Shown in pieces: positions 8,312 through 17,900 of a stretch of 64,000 bases of DNA (positions are counted from its first letter, which is position 1; each line of letters opens with the position of its first letter). The stretch is from the NCBI GenBank assembly GCA_016930085.1, contig JAFGHO010000093.1, forward strand, positions 58,606 to 122,605, written 5' to 3'. This stretch comes from Spirochaetales bacterium (GTDB lineage Bacteria > Spirochaetota > Spirochaetia > SZUA-6 > JAFGRV01). The notes under the pieces are model-generated. The model searched no databases. It was not told the DNA's origin and was given only the letters and a program-made list of their open reading frames with translations. Made by a program: the position numbers and the translations under genes.

Positions 8312-11300
8312 TCATATTCCTTCGAAGATAAGCGCCCGGTGGTTGTTCGCATCGATAACCAGAAGTTTATTTCCATCATAAAGCGTCGCCCCCGAGGGCC
8401 AGTTGAACTCGTTCGCCGAACAGCCCGCCGATCCCGTCGTAAAATTCGGCTGGCCTAAAACAACGTCCGCGGAAACGCCATTTGCAGCCGGAATCGAATT
8501 GAATATCAGTACCCGGTGGTTATCGAGGTCCGAGACGACAAGCTGATTCGATGTGGTGCTTGCGGAAAAATTCCACTGCCGCTTGAATTTGTTCGCGGCC
8601 GTTCCCGATCCCCCTGAAGTGAAGTTGTTCTGGCCGACGACCACATCGGCGGCCTGGCCGTTTTCGGTAGGGAAGGAATTCCAAATGAGGATCCTGTTGT
8701 TGTTTGCATCCGAGACCATCACTATGGTGCCGTCACTCCAGACATCGGAAGGGCCTTTGAGTGTCGTGGCCGAAGTACCGGAACCGCCCGAGGTAAAGCT
8801 CGTCTGTCCGAGTACCAGATCCGCGGAAGCCCCATTGGAAGCCGGAATTGTGTTGTAAATCAACACCCGGTTGTTGCCGTAATCGGCGACAAGCAGTTTG
8901 CCGTTTTCAGTAATCACGGCGGATTCCGGATTCTTTACCGTCTGTGCCGTTGTACCCGTCGTATTTGACGTGAAGGATGTCTGGCCCACGACGACATTCG
9001 CCGCGGCCCCGCTTGAAGAAGGAAGCGAGTTGTAGATGAGGATACGGTTGTTGTTGTAATCGACGATGGAAAGTTTCGTCCCGTTCGAACTGACCGTCTC
9101 GGGTCCGTTGAAGACCGTATCCGACAATCCGGCGGTGTTGCTCGTGAGATCGGGCTGTCCGATCACATAGTCCGCGGATGCATTGTTGAGTGAAGGCACC
9201 GAATTGAAGACAAGGACGCGGTTATTGCCGTAATCGGGCAGGAAGAGTTTGCCGCCGACAATCGCAACGCCCCCGAATGCCTGGCCGTAGGTGTTGGGTC
9301 CCACGGACCCGCCCTGATTTTCTGAGTTTGTGGTGAAATTCGTCTGGCCGATAACGACCGCGGCGTCCTGGTTGCTTTCGAGTTCGACATACGATTCGGC
9401 GTAATCGATACTGAATTGCACGGCGGCGGTATTGTCATTGCCCCCTGTATAATCGCTGCACACCCCGGCCGGAACGTCCACGATAACCGTTCCGCTTTCT
9501 TCCGGCGCCCCGTCCGGAGTGATGTCGAAGGTGAACACCGTGTCGTCCTGGGTCTGGAAATTCCCTTTCGTTCCACCCGTGACCTCGATATCTCCAAGCG
9601 TGAAATCAACGACCGGTTCGGTGAAGGTGACGGTCACCTGCACCGGCACCGCTTCGGTGGGACTTGATTCGGTGGAAGTAATAGTTACTGCCGGCGCCTC
9701 CGCGTCGTATTCGACCTCAAAGCGGTCGGCCGCGGTATTCTGGTTGCCCGCCCCGTCCTCCGCCGCTCCGGCCTCTATATCGATGGTAACGGTTTCATGC
9801 GTAGAGGCCGGCGTGATATTCGCCGTAAAGACGATATCGTTTGAGGTCTGGAAATTGCCCGCGCTCCCGTTTCCCACACTGATGTCGCCCGCTGTAAATC
9901 CCGCAACCTCTTCGCTGAAAACGATGGTAATCTGGATGGGAGCAGTTTTGGTCGGATTCGAGGCCCCCGAGGTGATTTCGACCGAAGGCGCACAGTTGTC
10001 GTATTCGATCGCAAATTGCGCGGCGGCCTCCATGGCATTGCCCGCAAAATCATCGGCAGCACCCGCGCCGATGTCGACGGTAATATAAACCTCCGAATCG
10101 GAAGGAACGATTTCCGCCGTATAGACGATTCCGTCTTCGGTCGAAAGGTTCTGTATCGAGCCGTTAGCCGCCTCGATATCCTCAGCTTCAAAGCCGCTTA
10201 CTGCTTCGTTAAAGGTAAAGGTGAGGAGTATCGGACTTTCGGTTGCCGGATCGTCCGCCTCAGAGGATATAACCGCCGCAGGGACGACCTGGTCGTCGTA
10301 GACCACCGCGTACTGCGGGGCGGCCTCATTGCCGTTTCCCGCCGCGTCCGAGACGCTGTCCGCATCGATATCCACGGTAACGCGGGCCCCGATAGCAACG
10401 CTGATTTCCGCCGTGTATTCGATATTATCCTCCGTCGCGAAGTTTCCGGCTTCCCCGTATGCCACTATGATATCTTCGAGCGAGAAACCCTCGACCGGCT
10501 CGGAAAAGGTGATAGTGACGGGAATCGTCGATTCGGTCGTCGGGTCCGATACTATTGAAGCGATCGCCGCCTGCGGGGAAATGTCGTCATATTCAATAAG
10601 GAGGTCCTCCGCCGCGATATTCGGATTACCGGCGCCGTCGTTGGCCGCCCCGGCCGAGACGGAGACGGTGACCGTCCCCGCGGTTCCGGGGATAATCGCC
10701 GCGGTGAATACCGGGTTCTCCGAATCGTCGAAATCCGTGACGGTTCCGTTCTGTACGCCGATATCGGTCTCATCAAACCCGGTCATGAACTCGGAAAAGG
10801 TGACGGTCACCGGTATGGGATTCGCGTTTGTCGGAGTGGCGGACGTCGATATCGCCGCTTCCGGCGGGATGATATCGGTATAGACGATGGAGAAACGTTC
10901 GGCTTCCGTATTGCCGTTCCCGGCCCCGTCCCGGGCCGTACCGGCCGGAACGTCCACGGTCACTTCCCCCATCGCAGCGGGAATGATGTCGACCGTATAT
11001 TCGATATTGTTTTCAGAAAGCAGGTTTTCCGCTTCACCGTTTCCCACGGCAATATCTTCAAGGCCAAAACCTTCGACCTCTTCGGTGAAGGTGATTACCA
11101 CGGGAAGCGGATAGGCATCCGTCGGATCCGATGCGGTCGATGTGACGATCACCTCCGGAGCGGCGCTGTCAAAGGTCACGGTCAATACGTCCGAAACGAG
11201 ATTCTCGTTTAAATCGTTGTCAGTACACACACCGGCCGGAATCCAAACGGCAACCCTGCCCTGGTCTGTGGGGACGATATCGGCGGAAAAAACGGTATCG

Positions 11301-11845
11301 TCCGCCGTCTCGCAGTTTTCCACAGCGCCATTGTCAACCATAATATCTTCCGCCCCGAATCCGGACACCGTTTCCGTGAAGGTAATAGTCACCGGTATCG
11401 GATCGAGATTGGTGATGTTCCCCGCCATTGTCGTGACGACGGCCGAGGGTATATTCGGATTATAGGTGATGGAAAACTGATCTGCCGGTTCGTTTACATT
11501 ACCTGCCGCATCTTCGGCGACATTGCCGTATACGTCAATGGTCACGAGACCCTCGTCTATCGGACTTATCAAAGCGATATAGACGATATTGTCGGTTGCG
11601 TCGAAATCATCGACCGTTCCATTATTCACCGAAATATCTTCCGCTTCGAATCCCGTTACTGCTTCGCTGAATGTGACGGTCACGGAAAATGGAAGAGCGA
11701 CCGTCCCGCTTTTTTCCGACGTAATGGCGACGGCCGGGGGAGTCGTGTCGCCTTCATCTCCCCCTCCCCCGCCGTGCGGGGACGCACAGGCAAACAAAAT
11801 GACAATTAATAAAATAACGATTCCCGATAATGTGAAAGATTTCAT
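8312..11845 (-). CDS. giant lipoprotein with eight Ig-like and six NHL-type repeats
   Basis: A 1177-residue predicted surface lipoprotein. The signal peptide ends in LFAC (Cys about 20), followed by a Gly-rich linker. Eight repeats of about 97 residues follow, each with 'P(I/V)xVTxTFSExVxGFxxEDI' and 'VDxxAGxxxDxAGN', the pattern of bacterial Ig-like adhesin repeats. The last third holds six repeats of about 58 residues, each ending in 'DxNNxRxLI(F/Y/W)N' with 'VVxGQxxFTS', typical of NHL beta-propeller blades. A six-bladed propeller on an Ig stalk suggests adhesion or ligand binding, which is inferred. The start is placed at 11845, where GGAGG precedes the ATG. It is transcribed alone and has its own terminator. 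Confidence 0.88.
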   Translation of the reverse strand: MKSFTLSGIVILLIVILFACASPHGGGGGDEGDTTPPAVAITSEKSGTVALPFSVTVTFSEAVTGFEAEDISVNNGTVDDFDATDNIVYIALISPIDEGLVTIDVYGNVAEDAAGNVNEPADQFSITYNPNIPSAVVTTMAGNITNLDPIPVTITFTETVSGFGAEDIMVDNGAVENCETADDTVFSADIVPTDQGRVAVWIPAGVCTDNDLNENLVSDVLTVTFDSAAPEVIVTSTASDPTDAYPLPVVITFTEEVEGFGLEDIAVGNGEAENLLSENNIEYTVDIIPAAMGEVTVDVPAGTARDGAGNGNTEAERFSIVYTDIIPPEAAISTSATPTNANPIPVTVTFSEFMTGFDETDIGVQNGTVTDFDDSENPVFTAAIIPGTAGTVTVSVSAGAANDGAGNPNIAAEDLLIEYDDISPQAAIASIVSDPTTESTIPVTITFSEPVEGFSLEDIIVAYGEAGNFATEDNIEYTAEISVAIGARVTVDIDADSVSDAAGNGNEAAPQYAVVYDDQVVPAAVISSEADDPATESPILLTFTFNEAVSGFEAEDIEAANGSIQNLSTEDGIVYTAEIVPSDSEVYITVDIGAGAADDFAGNAMEAAAQFAIEYDNCAPSVEITSGASNPTKTAPIQITIVFSEEVAGFTAGDISVGNGSAGNFQTSNDIVFTANITPASTHETVTIDIEAGAAEDGAGNQNTAADRFEVEYDAEAPAVTITSTESSPTEAVPVQVTVTFTEPVVDFTLGDIEVTGGTKGNFQTQDDTVFTFDITPDGAPEESGTVIVDVPAGVCSDYTGGNDNTAAVQFSIDYAESYVELESNQDAAVVIGQTNFTTNSENQGGSVGPNTYGQAFGGVAIVGGKLFLPDYGNNRVLVFNSVPSLNNASADYVIGQPDLTSNTAGLSDTVFNGPETVSSNGTKLSIVDYNNNRILIYNSLPSSSGAAANVVVGQTSFTSNTTGTTAQTVKNPESAVITENGKLLVADYGNNRVLIYNTIPASNGASADLVLGQTSFTSGGSGTSATTLKGPSDVWSDGTIVMVSDANNNRILIWNSFPTENGQAADVVVGQNNFTSGGSGTAANKFKRQWNFSASTTSNQLVVSDLDNHRVLIFNSIPAANGVSADVVLGQPNFTTGSAGCSANEFNWPSGATLYDGNKLLVIDANNHRALIFEGI

Positions 11846-12184
11846 AAAAGCCTCCATATCCGACCTCTACAATGAGCCGTCAAGGGCTTTTCATTTTTAA
11901 GAAGAAAATACCTATTACTTTCACATATTATTAAGATTTTTCGCGGGTAGAGATACTCTACTCAAAATATACAGCCGGTTACATGAAAAATCAATATTTT
12001 ACACATATTTTCTTTCATCAATAATCGGCAGCATCGCGAATCCGCACAGAATGAGGATGGCGGCAAACCGCGCATCACGCAATGATAAATCCCGAAAAAA
12101 CCCCTTGCATCACGCAGGCCTTCTCTATATACTGAGCAAATTATCTGAAAACCATACAAATATTCGTGAAAGGAAATAATATTC
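11846..12184. other. divergent intergenic region
   Basis: The gap between the giant lipoprotein (minus) and the FabZ-like gene (plus). Apart from the plus-strand promoter candidate at 12105-12133 I see no gene. The segment near the lipoprotein start is AT-rich and probably carries its promoter, which I could not fix. Confidence 0.6.
12105..12133 (+). promoter_or_regulatory. candidate sigma70-type promoter of the FabZ-like gene
   Basis: TTGCAT and TATACT with exactly 17 bases between, about 50 bases before the start codon at 12185. Confidence 0.6.
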
Positions 12185-12616
12185 ATGACGGATATGACAT
12201 CGTTACTCCCGCACAGGGAGCCCTTTCTTTTTGTGGAAAAACTGGAAAAAACGACGAAAGAAGAAATCATCGGGTACAAACGATTTTCGAACGACGAGTT
12301 CTTTTTCAGGGGCCACTTCCCCGGTTACCCCGTGGTCCCCGGCGTGATTCTGGTCGAATCGATGGCGCAATGCGGCGGCGCGGGGATATGTTCGCAGGGA
12401 ATTCTCGCCGAGGACGCACTCTTCTTCCTGGCCACCGTCAACAAGGCCAAGTTCAAACGCCAAGTCAGGCCGGGCGACGAAATAAAGATGGTTATCAGCA
12501 ATCTCAGAATATCGCCCGGCATGCTCAGGCAGTCGGGGAAGGCGTACGTCGGTGAAGAACTCGCCGCAGAGGCGGAATGGATGTGTATCGTCGGATCAAA
12601 GGATCAGGCCGGCTAA
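12185..12616 (+). CDS. fabZ: FabZ-like 3-hydroxyacyl-ACP dehydratase
   Basis: Dehydrates beta-hydroxyacyl-ACP in type II fatty-acid synthesis. At 143 residues it has the single hot-dog fold length. The family motifs are clear: LLPHREPFLFVEKL at the N-terminus, then FFRGHFPGYPVVPGVI with the catalytic His and ESMAQ with the catalytic Glu. The C-terminal half (KFKRQVRPGDEI) is also typical. The start at 12185 follows an AAAGGAAA site; a second ATG at 12194 is possible. It stands alone, not in the usual lpx cluster, so a role in a specialised acyl pathway is also possible. Confidence 0.9.
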   Translation: MTDMTSLLPHREPFLFVEKLEKTTKEEIIGYKRFSNDEFFFRGHFPGYPVVPGVILVESMAQCGGAGICSQGILAEDALFFLATVNKAKFKRQVRPGDEIKMVISNLRISPGMLRQSGKAYVGEELAAEAEWMCIVGSKDQAG

Positions 12617-12708
12617 CATGCTTTTCTCACATACAGTAGCAAATTATTAAAAACTGTTTTTAAAATAAATAATTAATTCCTGTTGAATAATTATCCGGCT
12701 GCCTTTTT

Positions 12709-12745
12709 AAAAATTTCTCTTACGAAACACAGAGATTAATGATTA
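12709..12745. repeat. possible partial copy of a dispersed repeat
   Basis: AAATTTCTCTTACGAAACAC followed by an AGAG and an AT-rich run resembles one end of the dispersed element at 23139-23218 and 63289-63460. It is short and divergent. Confidence 0.3.
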
Positions 12746-12895
12746 TTTTTTTTTTTATATTACTTTTCTGGATTATATAACTATTGTATATCGGAATTTG
12801 TCGGGTTTTTTGTCGTTTTTATAATAAAAATCAAAGCAGCATGCACTTTTTATGCGTTATATCAAATATAATTACAATTATTCAAGGAGCCTCGT

Positions 12896-13438
12896 ATGAT
12901 AGAATCCGTTCGGCATGAATTTCATTGTATCATGACGGACAATTTAAGAGAGAGACTGCTCGACCTGACATTGTTCGGTTCGAGGTGTTCGTTGTCCGGT
13001 GTCGTTGTAAAAATATTGACCTGTATCGATCCTTTGATTATAAAGGAACACATTTGGGGAAAACAACAAATGAGCCGGTATCGAGCGGTTTCAGATGATC
13101 CCGATGAAAGCCGTAAACATGCGCATGTGTATTTTACCGAAGAAGTGTACCGGAAGATCAAGCTGCTGCATGCCGATTTGAATTGTTATAGTATCGCACA
13201 GCTTGTGCGGTGGTTGCTGGAGTTGTTTTTGGCGATGGTGGAGAGATATGGAAATAGGGTGATTGAAGAATTCGAGAAACGATTTATGCAATGGAGTCGT
13301 GAAGAGAAGGGATTACAAGAGTCCCCTCGAAGGAATTTGCGACAATTGTATAGGATAATTCAACATCTCTCTGAGCGAAATAGATTTATTTCTCTCTATA
13401 CGGGTCATTATTCACCATTTTGGATACTTCAACTCTAA
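12896..13438 (+). CDS. hypothetical protein, possibly ribbon-helix-helix DNA-binding
   Basis: A 180-residue protein I do not recognise. AAGGAG lies 8 bases before the ATG, so it is probably expressed. The middle third (HVYFTEEVYRKIKLLHADLN then SIAQLVRWLLELFLAMVERYG) reads as a beta strand followed by two helices, the arrangement of Arc/CopG-type ribbon-helix-helix domains; this is only a resemblance. The C-terminus is rich in Arg and ends SPFWILQL. Codon use and base composition are more AT-rich than the neighbours, and the flanking sequence is AT-rich and non-coding, which suggests a horizontally acquired or fast-evolving gene. No partner genes are adjacent. Confidence 0.6.
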   Translation: MIESVRHEFHCIMTDNLRERLLDLTLFGSRCSLSGVVVKILTCIDPLIIKEHIWGKQQMSRYRAVSDDPDESRKHAHVYFTEEVYRKIKLLHADLNCYSIAQLVRWLLELFLAMVERYGNRVIEEFEKRFMQWSREEKGLQESPRRNLRQLYRIIQHLSERNRFISLYTGHYSPFWILQL

Positions 13439-13861
13439 GAATACATCTTCATACAACACCCCGTTTATCACATATTCACTCCAGTCCGACCAAACGGAAT
13501 AATCGCACCTGTCGTAAACTGATTACACCCATACACACAAAATACCGGGCCGGAAAGAGTTATTATTCAAAGAATCACTTAATCAACAGGAACTAATTAT
13601 TAGAAATATCAAGAAATACTTAAAAAGGTGAGAAAAGCGCTAAAACCCAATGAAGAAATAGGTTTCTCACGATCAACTCAGAACACCATATTTTTTAGTT
13701 GACAATAAAAATCATCCGTGTTAAGATTTGTTCCGTTTACCGGTGAAAAAGGATCTTTTGCCCGAAAACGCTTACACACCTTTGGCCGACCTAATCATAC
13801 CTGCGAATACCCTACCGCAAATGCATCCTTAATCATTTCACACCGGGAAAAGGAGGATTGT
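13439..13861. other. long intergenic region
   Basis: No credible gene. The last part holds the promoter candidate at 13699-13727. An open frame continues upstream from the dockerin gene into this region (to 13718) but has no ribosome site and overlaps the promoter. Confidence 0.6.
13699..13727 (+). promoter_or_regulatory. sigma70-type promoter of the dockerin-bearing gene
   Basis: TTGACA and TAAGAT with 17 bases between, about 135 bases before the start codon at 13862, leaving a long untranslated leader. Confidence 0.65.
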
Positions 13862-14935
13862 ATGGCACATGTGTTTATTATTTTATGCAGGCGTATGAAG
13901 AGGTACTGCCTTCTGTTTTCGTTTTTTTTCGCCTTCGTCTTTTCCGTCACGGCCGACGGATTTCTTCAATGGCCTTCGGCCGACATTACCGTCTATGAAC
14001 CCGGACAGAAAGCGATCATCGGATGGAACGGCGAACGGGAGGTGATGATTCTTTCAACGGACGTTTACGCGAGTACGCCGGCTTGGGTCGTCGAATTGAT
14101 ACCCTTTCCCTCGTTGCCCGACAATCCGGTGATCGGCAATTACGACGGATTCGACCTCATCGAGGAAATCATCAACCGCCGCGGCATGTACTGGGAAGGG
14201 GGGGACGTCAACATGGACGGAAGCGTCAATATCGTCGACGCCCTGATGGCGGCACAGCACTATGTCGGGATGATCATGCTGCCCCATGAATCGATAGGCG
14301 ATGTGAACGGCAACGGATCGACGGACATCATCGACGCGCTTATGATCGCGCAGCGTTTAGTCGGGCTGAACACTCCTTCGTGGAATTCCCCGGGTTACCG
14401 GGAGTACGTTGAAATACTTTTCAGCGAACAGACAGACGTCCACGACATCACCGGACTCAGGGCCGAGAACGCGGATGCCCTCATATCGGCGGCCCGCGAC
14501 CTTATCCTCCGGAAGGTTTCTACCCTCGATATTACTTGGGAGGAATTACGAAATACGGCGGGGGATTACATCGGCAGGGGGATGAACTACTGGGTCATCG
14601 ATCTTCTCGAGTTGGGGGACAGAAAAAAAACAAGGGAACCGGTCGCCTACACATTCGATTCGGACAGCCTCTATTTCCCACTGAAAATTTCCTCGGCGAC
14701 AAGCGGGGACACCGTGATATCACTCTTCACGATTACGGAAGAGAAACTCGACACGAAATCCGTGACGGGAGACTGGAAACACTGGATCGGGCAGTCGGGT
14801 TTTGCCGTCACTACGGCTGAAATGTCATCCATCTCTCCTGAAATTACCGGCCTTTTCACGGGAGAAGCCGTTTTAGGATACTACCAGTACAGCGGCCCGC
14901 TGGGAGAACTCGATTATGATTTTATCGCCCGTTAA
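13862..14935 (+). CDS. secreted protein with internal dockerin-type module
   Basis: A 357-residue exported protein. The signal peptide (about 1-31) is hydrophobic and ends near VTADG. Residues 32-100 (YEPGQKAIIGWNGEREVMIL, VVELIPFPSLP) and the C-terminal block (LYFPLKISSATSGDTVISLF) resemble the secreted DUF2330-type family. Between them, at about 115-172, sits a pair of calcium-binding repeats, GDVNMDGSVNIVDALMAAQ and GDVNGNGSTDIIDALMIAQ, the form of a type I dockerin. AAAGGAGG precedes the ATG. Dockerins normally lie at a terminus, so an internal one is unusual. Similar modules occur in the CotH protein at 39834-41735. Function unknown; cell-surface assembly is inferred. Confidence 0.8.
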   Translation: MAHVFIILCRRMKRYCLLFSFFFAFVFSVTADGFLQWPSADITVYEPGQKAIIGWNGEREVMILSTDVYASTPAWVVELIPFPSLPDNPVIGNYDGFDLIEEIINRRGMYWEGGDVNMDGSVNIVDALMAAQHYVGMIMLPHESIGDVNGNGSTDIIDALMIAQRLVGLNTPSWNSPGYREYVEILFSEQTDVHDITGLRAENADALISAARDLILRKVSTLDITWEELRNTAGDYIGRGMNYWVIDLLELGDRKKTREPVAYTFDSDSLYFPLKISSATSGDTVISLFTITEEKLDTKSVTGDWKHWIGQSGFAVTTAEMSSISPEITGLFTGEAVLGYYQYSGPLGELDYDFIAR

Positions 14936-14958
14936 AGGGGGCTTCAGCCCCCTTTAAC
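14931..14958. terminator. hairpin between convergent genes
   Basis: GTTAAAGGGGGC and its perfect complement form a 12-bp stem with a TTCA loop, overlapping the stop of the dockerin gene and lying 23 bases from the stop of the convergent OmpA-domain gene. Confidence 0.7.
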
Positions 14959-14981
14959 GGCCGCGATTGACGATAGACGTT

Positions 14982-17900
14982 TTACTTCCCCTTGACAAGG
15001 ATGAACTCCACGCGCCTGTTTTTCCAGCGGTTCTGAAGATCGCCGTGGGGGACAACCGGTTCGGTTCCGCCGACGCCCACCGTGCTGATCCTCGCCGCTT
15101 CGATTCCCAATTCGACAAGCCCGTTTTTGATTGCCTCCGCCCGTTTTTTCGAAAGGGGAAGGAGGTCGTTTTCCTGTTCGATTTTCGCTTTTTCCGGATT
15201 TGCCCATTCCAGACTTACCGCATGTCCCTCGATGATAATATTGTATGCGGCGTATTTCTTGAAAATCTCGGCGAGCCTGTTGAGAGTTTTGAGGTTTCTT
15301 TCCTTTCTTTCCGGTTCGACATCGAGATAATCCGGTGTATACGGCTTGAAGGTAATGCTCGGTATTCGTATCTTGTACCGGTCGCCCACTTTCATAACGA
15401 GAATATCGATGGGGATCGTATGGGTGACGAGGGCCTTGTTACCGAGGTCGTCGTACACTTTGAACTCCGCCTTGTAATCCTCCGCAGACTGGACCAATTC
15501 TCCCGTATCCGAAAGTCCGTTCCAGATAATCTTTTTCGACGGCTTTCCTTTACCCTGATACGAAATGAAATGAACGTTCGTGGGATCGAATATCTCCATT
15601 TCCCACCGAACGATTTCACCGGGATCGTTCACGTCGATGATGATGGTCAATTCGTCGTCGATTCCGTCATTGTCGGGTGAAAAGGGCTCGGGGAGTGCAT
15701 TGAGCGAGACTTCCGGCGGAGAGACGTCGAGTCTGAATCGGGCCGACTCCGACCGGGGAAGATTTCCTTTTTTATATTCGACGCTCAACACCGCCGTATA
15801 GAACCCTTCGGGCGCGAGGGTTTTCTCTTTCTTCCCGTCCCATGTGAAGGAAGACGGTACCTGTTTGTCGCCGGAGAAAACTTTCTGCACCCCACCCGTC
15901 GCATGAACGAGCTCGAGTTTCCATTCGCCGATCCCTTCCTGGAGTCCCACATAGGCTTTGAAACCGATCGTATCGAGATTACCGTCACCGTCAGGCGACA
16001 ACCCGTTTCCATCGACGGTGAGAAAAACGGATGTCTGCCGTGTATCGAGGAGGAGTCCGATAATCTTTTTTTCCGTCCTGTTTCCCGCCTTGTCCGTCGA
16101 ATGTATCGCGTATGAATACTGGCCGTCCTCGAGCTTGTTGCCGTCGTCATCCCGGCCGTACCATTCGACGGGAGATGTCTTTCCCTTCCAGTAGTAGGTT
16201 CGTACGACCTCATTCTTTTTGTTCCTTATTTCCCCCTCCCACAGATCTTCCTCACTCGATGTCTGCCGGATCGATATGATATCTTTCCGCCCGTCGCCGT
16301 CGGGCGAAAAAAGCGTGTAGTCCGTGCCGATATCGATCGACGGGAAAACGGTATCGATATGGAAGGGTTGCGTTTCGCTTTCCGGGTTATTTCCGTTTTT
16401 ATAGAGAACCTCAAGACGCGCCGTATACCGGCCGTCGGGGAGGGTTTTCCCCGATTCGTCCCGTCCGTTCCATTTATACTCGGAAGGTTCCTTTCCGGTC
16501 CCCGTTATCGTCCTTACCGTTCTGTTCCCCTCGTCCCTGACGGTAAGGGTGAAGCGTTCGATATCGGTCTTTACCTTGAGCTGGGGGATGATGGTAATCG
16601 TATCCACGGAACCATCGGCATTCGGGGAAAACCAGGTCACATCGGTCGAAAGAAGCACCGGCGTTTCTTCCGTGTTGAGTTCGAAAGCGACCTTGTTCGA
16701 GGTCCCGTAATTACCGGCCTTGTCCGTCGAATACACGAAGTAGGAATATCTGCCGTCCTGGGCGAGTCTTCCGTCATTCCCCCGTCCGTCCCATTCGACA
16801 CTCAAGTCGGCCCTTCCGCGGAAGCCGTACTTTTTTACCACTTCATCGCTGCTCCCCCTGATTTCTCCGGTCCACTGGATTTCCTCGCTTGTTTCGTTCG
16901 CGAAAACGATCGTATCCTTGTTTCCGTCATTGTTCGGAGAAAAAACCTGCTCGTTCGCGTTGACCGTCGCGCGCGGCGCCGTATAATCGACGGTAAACTC
17001 CGGGGATACGGCGGAAGGGTTGTTCCCGTTCACGTAGACGAGCTGGAGGACGCCGGTGTAAGCGGTTTCGGACAGCACCTTTCCCCCTTCGTCCTTACCG
17101 TCAAAATCGATATGGCCTGAAATTTCGTCCGTACCGGAAAACGTACGGACGGTTTTTCCTTCCCTGTTCCGCACATCGAGTTTCCAGCTTTCAATACCGC
17201 GGGTGACGGGTATATCCAGGTTGAATCTGAGGGTATCCTTGATCCCGTCGTCGTTCGGTGAAAACTCCGAAAGCCCTATCGTGATATTGATCGGTGTCGC
17301 TTCAGTGTTGATGATGATATTATCCACCTTTTCTTCACGGACATTACCGGCACGGTCCCGGGCGGTCAGCCGGTACCGGTACACACCGTCGGGAACCAGA
17401 ACCCCTTCCTTGTTTTTCCCGTCCCATTCAAATGTCTGTGGTTCGGTATTTTCCCAGCTGAATGTCGCTATCTCGTTTTCGTTCAAGTCCGTGACCGTTC
17501 CCGTCCAGAGATCCTCAACCGAACCGCTTTGTTCGATAACGATCGCGTCCTTGTTGCCGTCATTATTCGGTGAGAAAATGAGGTATGGCGTTGCCACCTC
17601 GGAGGAGGGCGTCGTTTTGTCGATGACAACGGTCCCCTCGTCGCTTTTTCGCGTGTTGTTATTGTCGTCCCAGGATTCGAGATAGTAATGATATGTCCCG
17701 TCCTCGACGATGGTTCCCGTATTCGACCGTGCGTCCCAGCGGATCGAATCCGGAATCGGGATACCCTGCTTTACATAAAACAGCCTGTCCATGACGTTTT
17801 TGAAGCTGACATTTTCGGGCCGGGCCTCCTTGTTTTCGATCTCCCGCACGACATTCCCTTCCTCGTCCGTCACCACAAAACGGTACCCTTTGACATAGCG

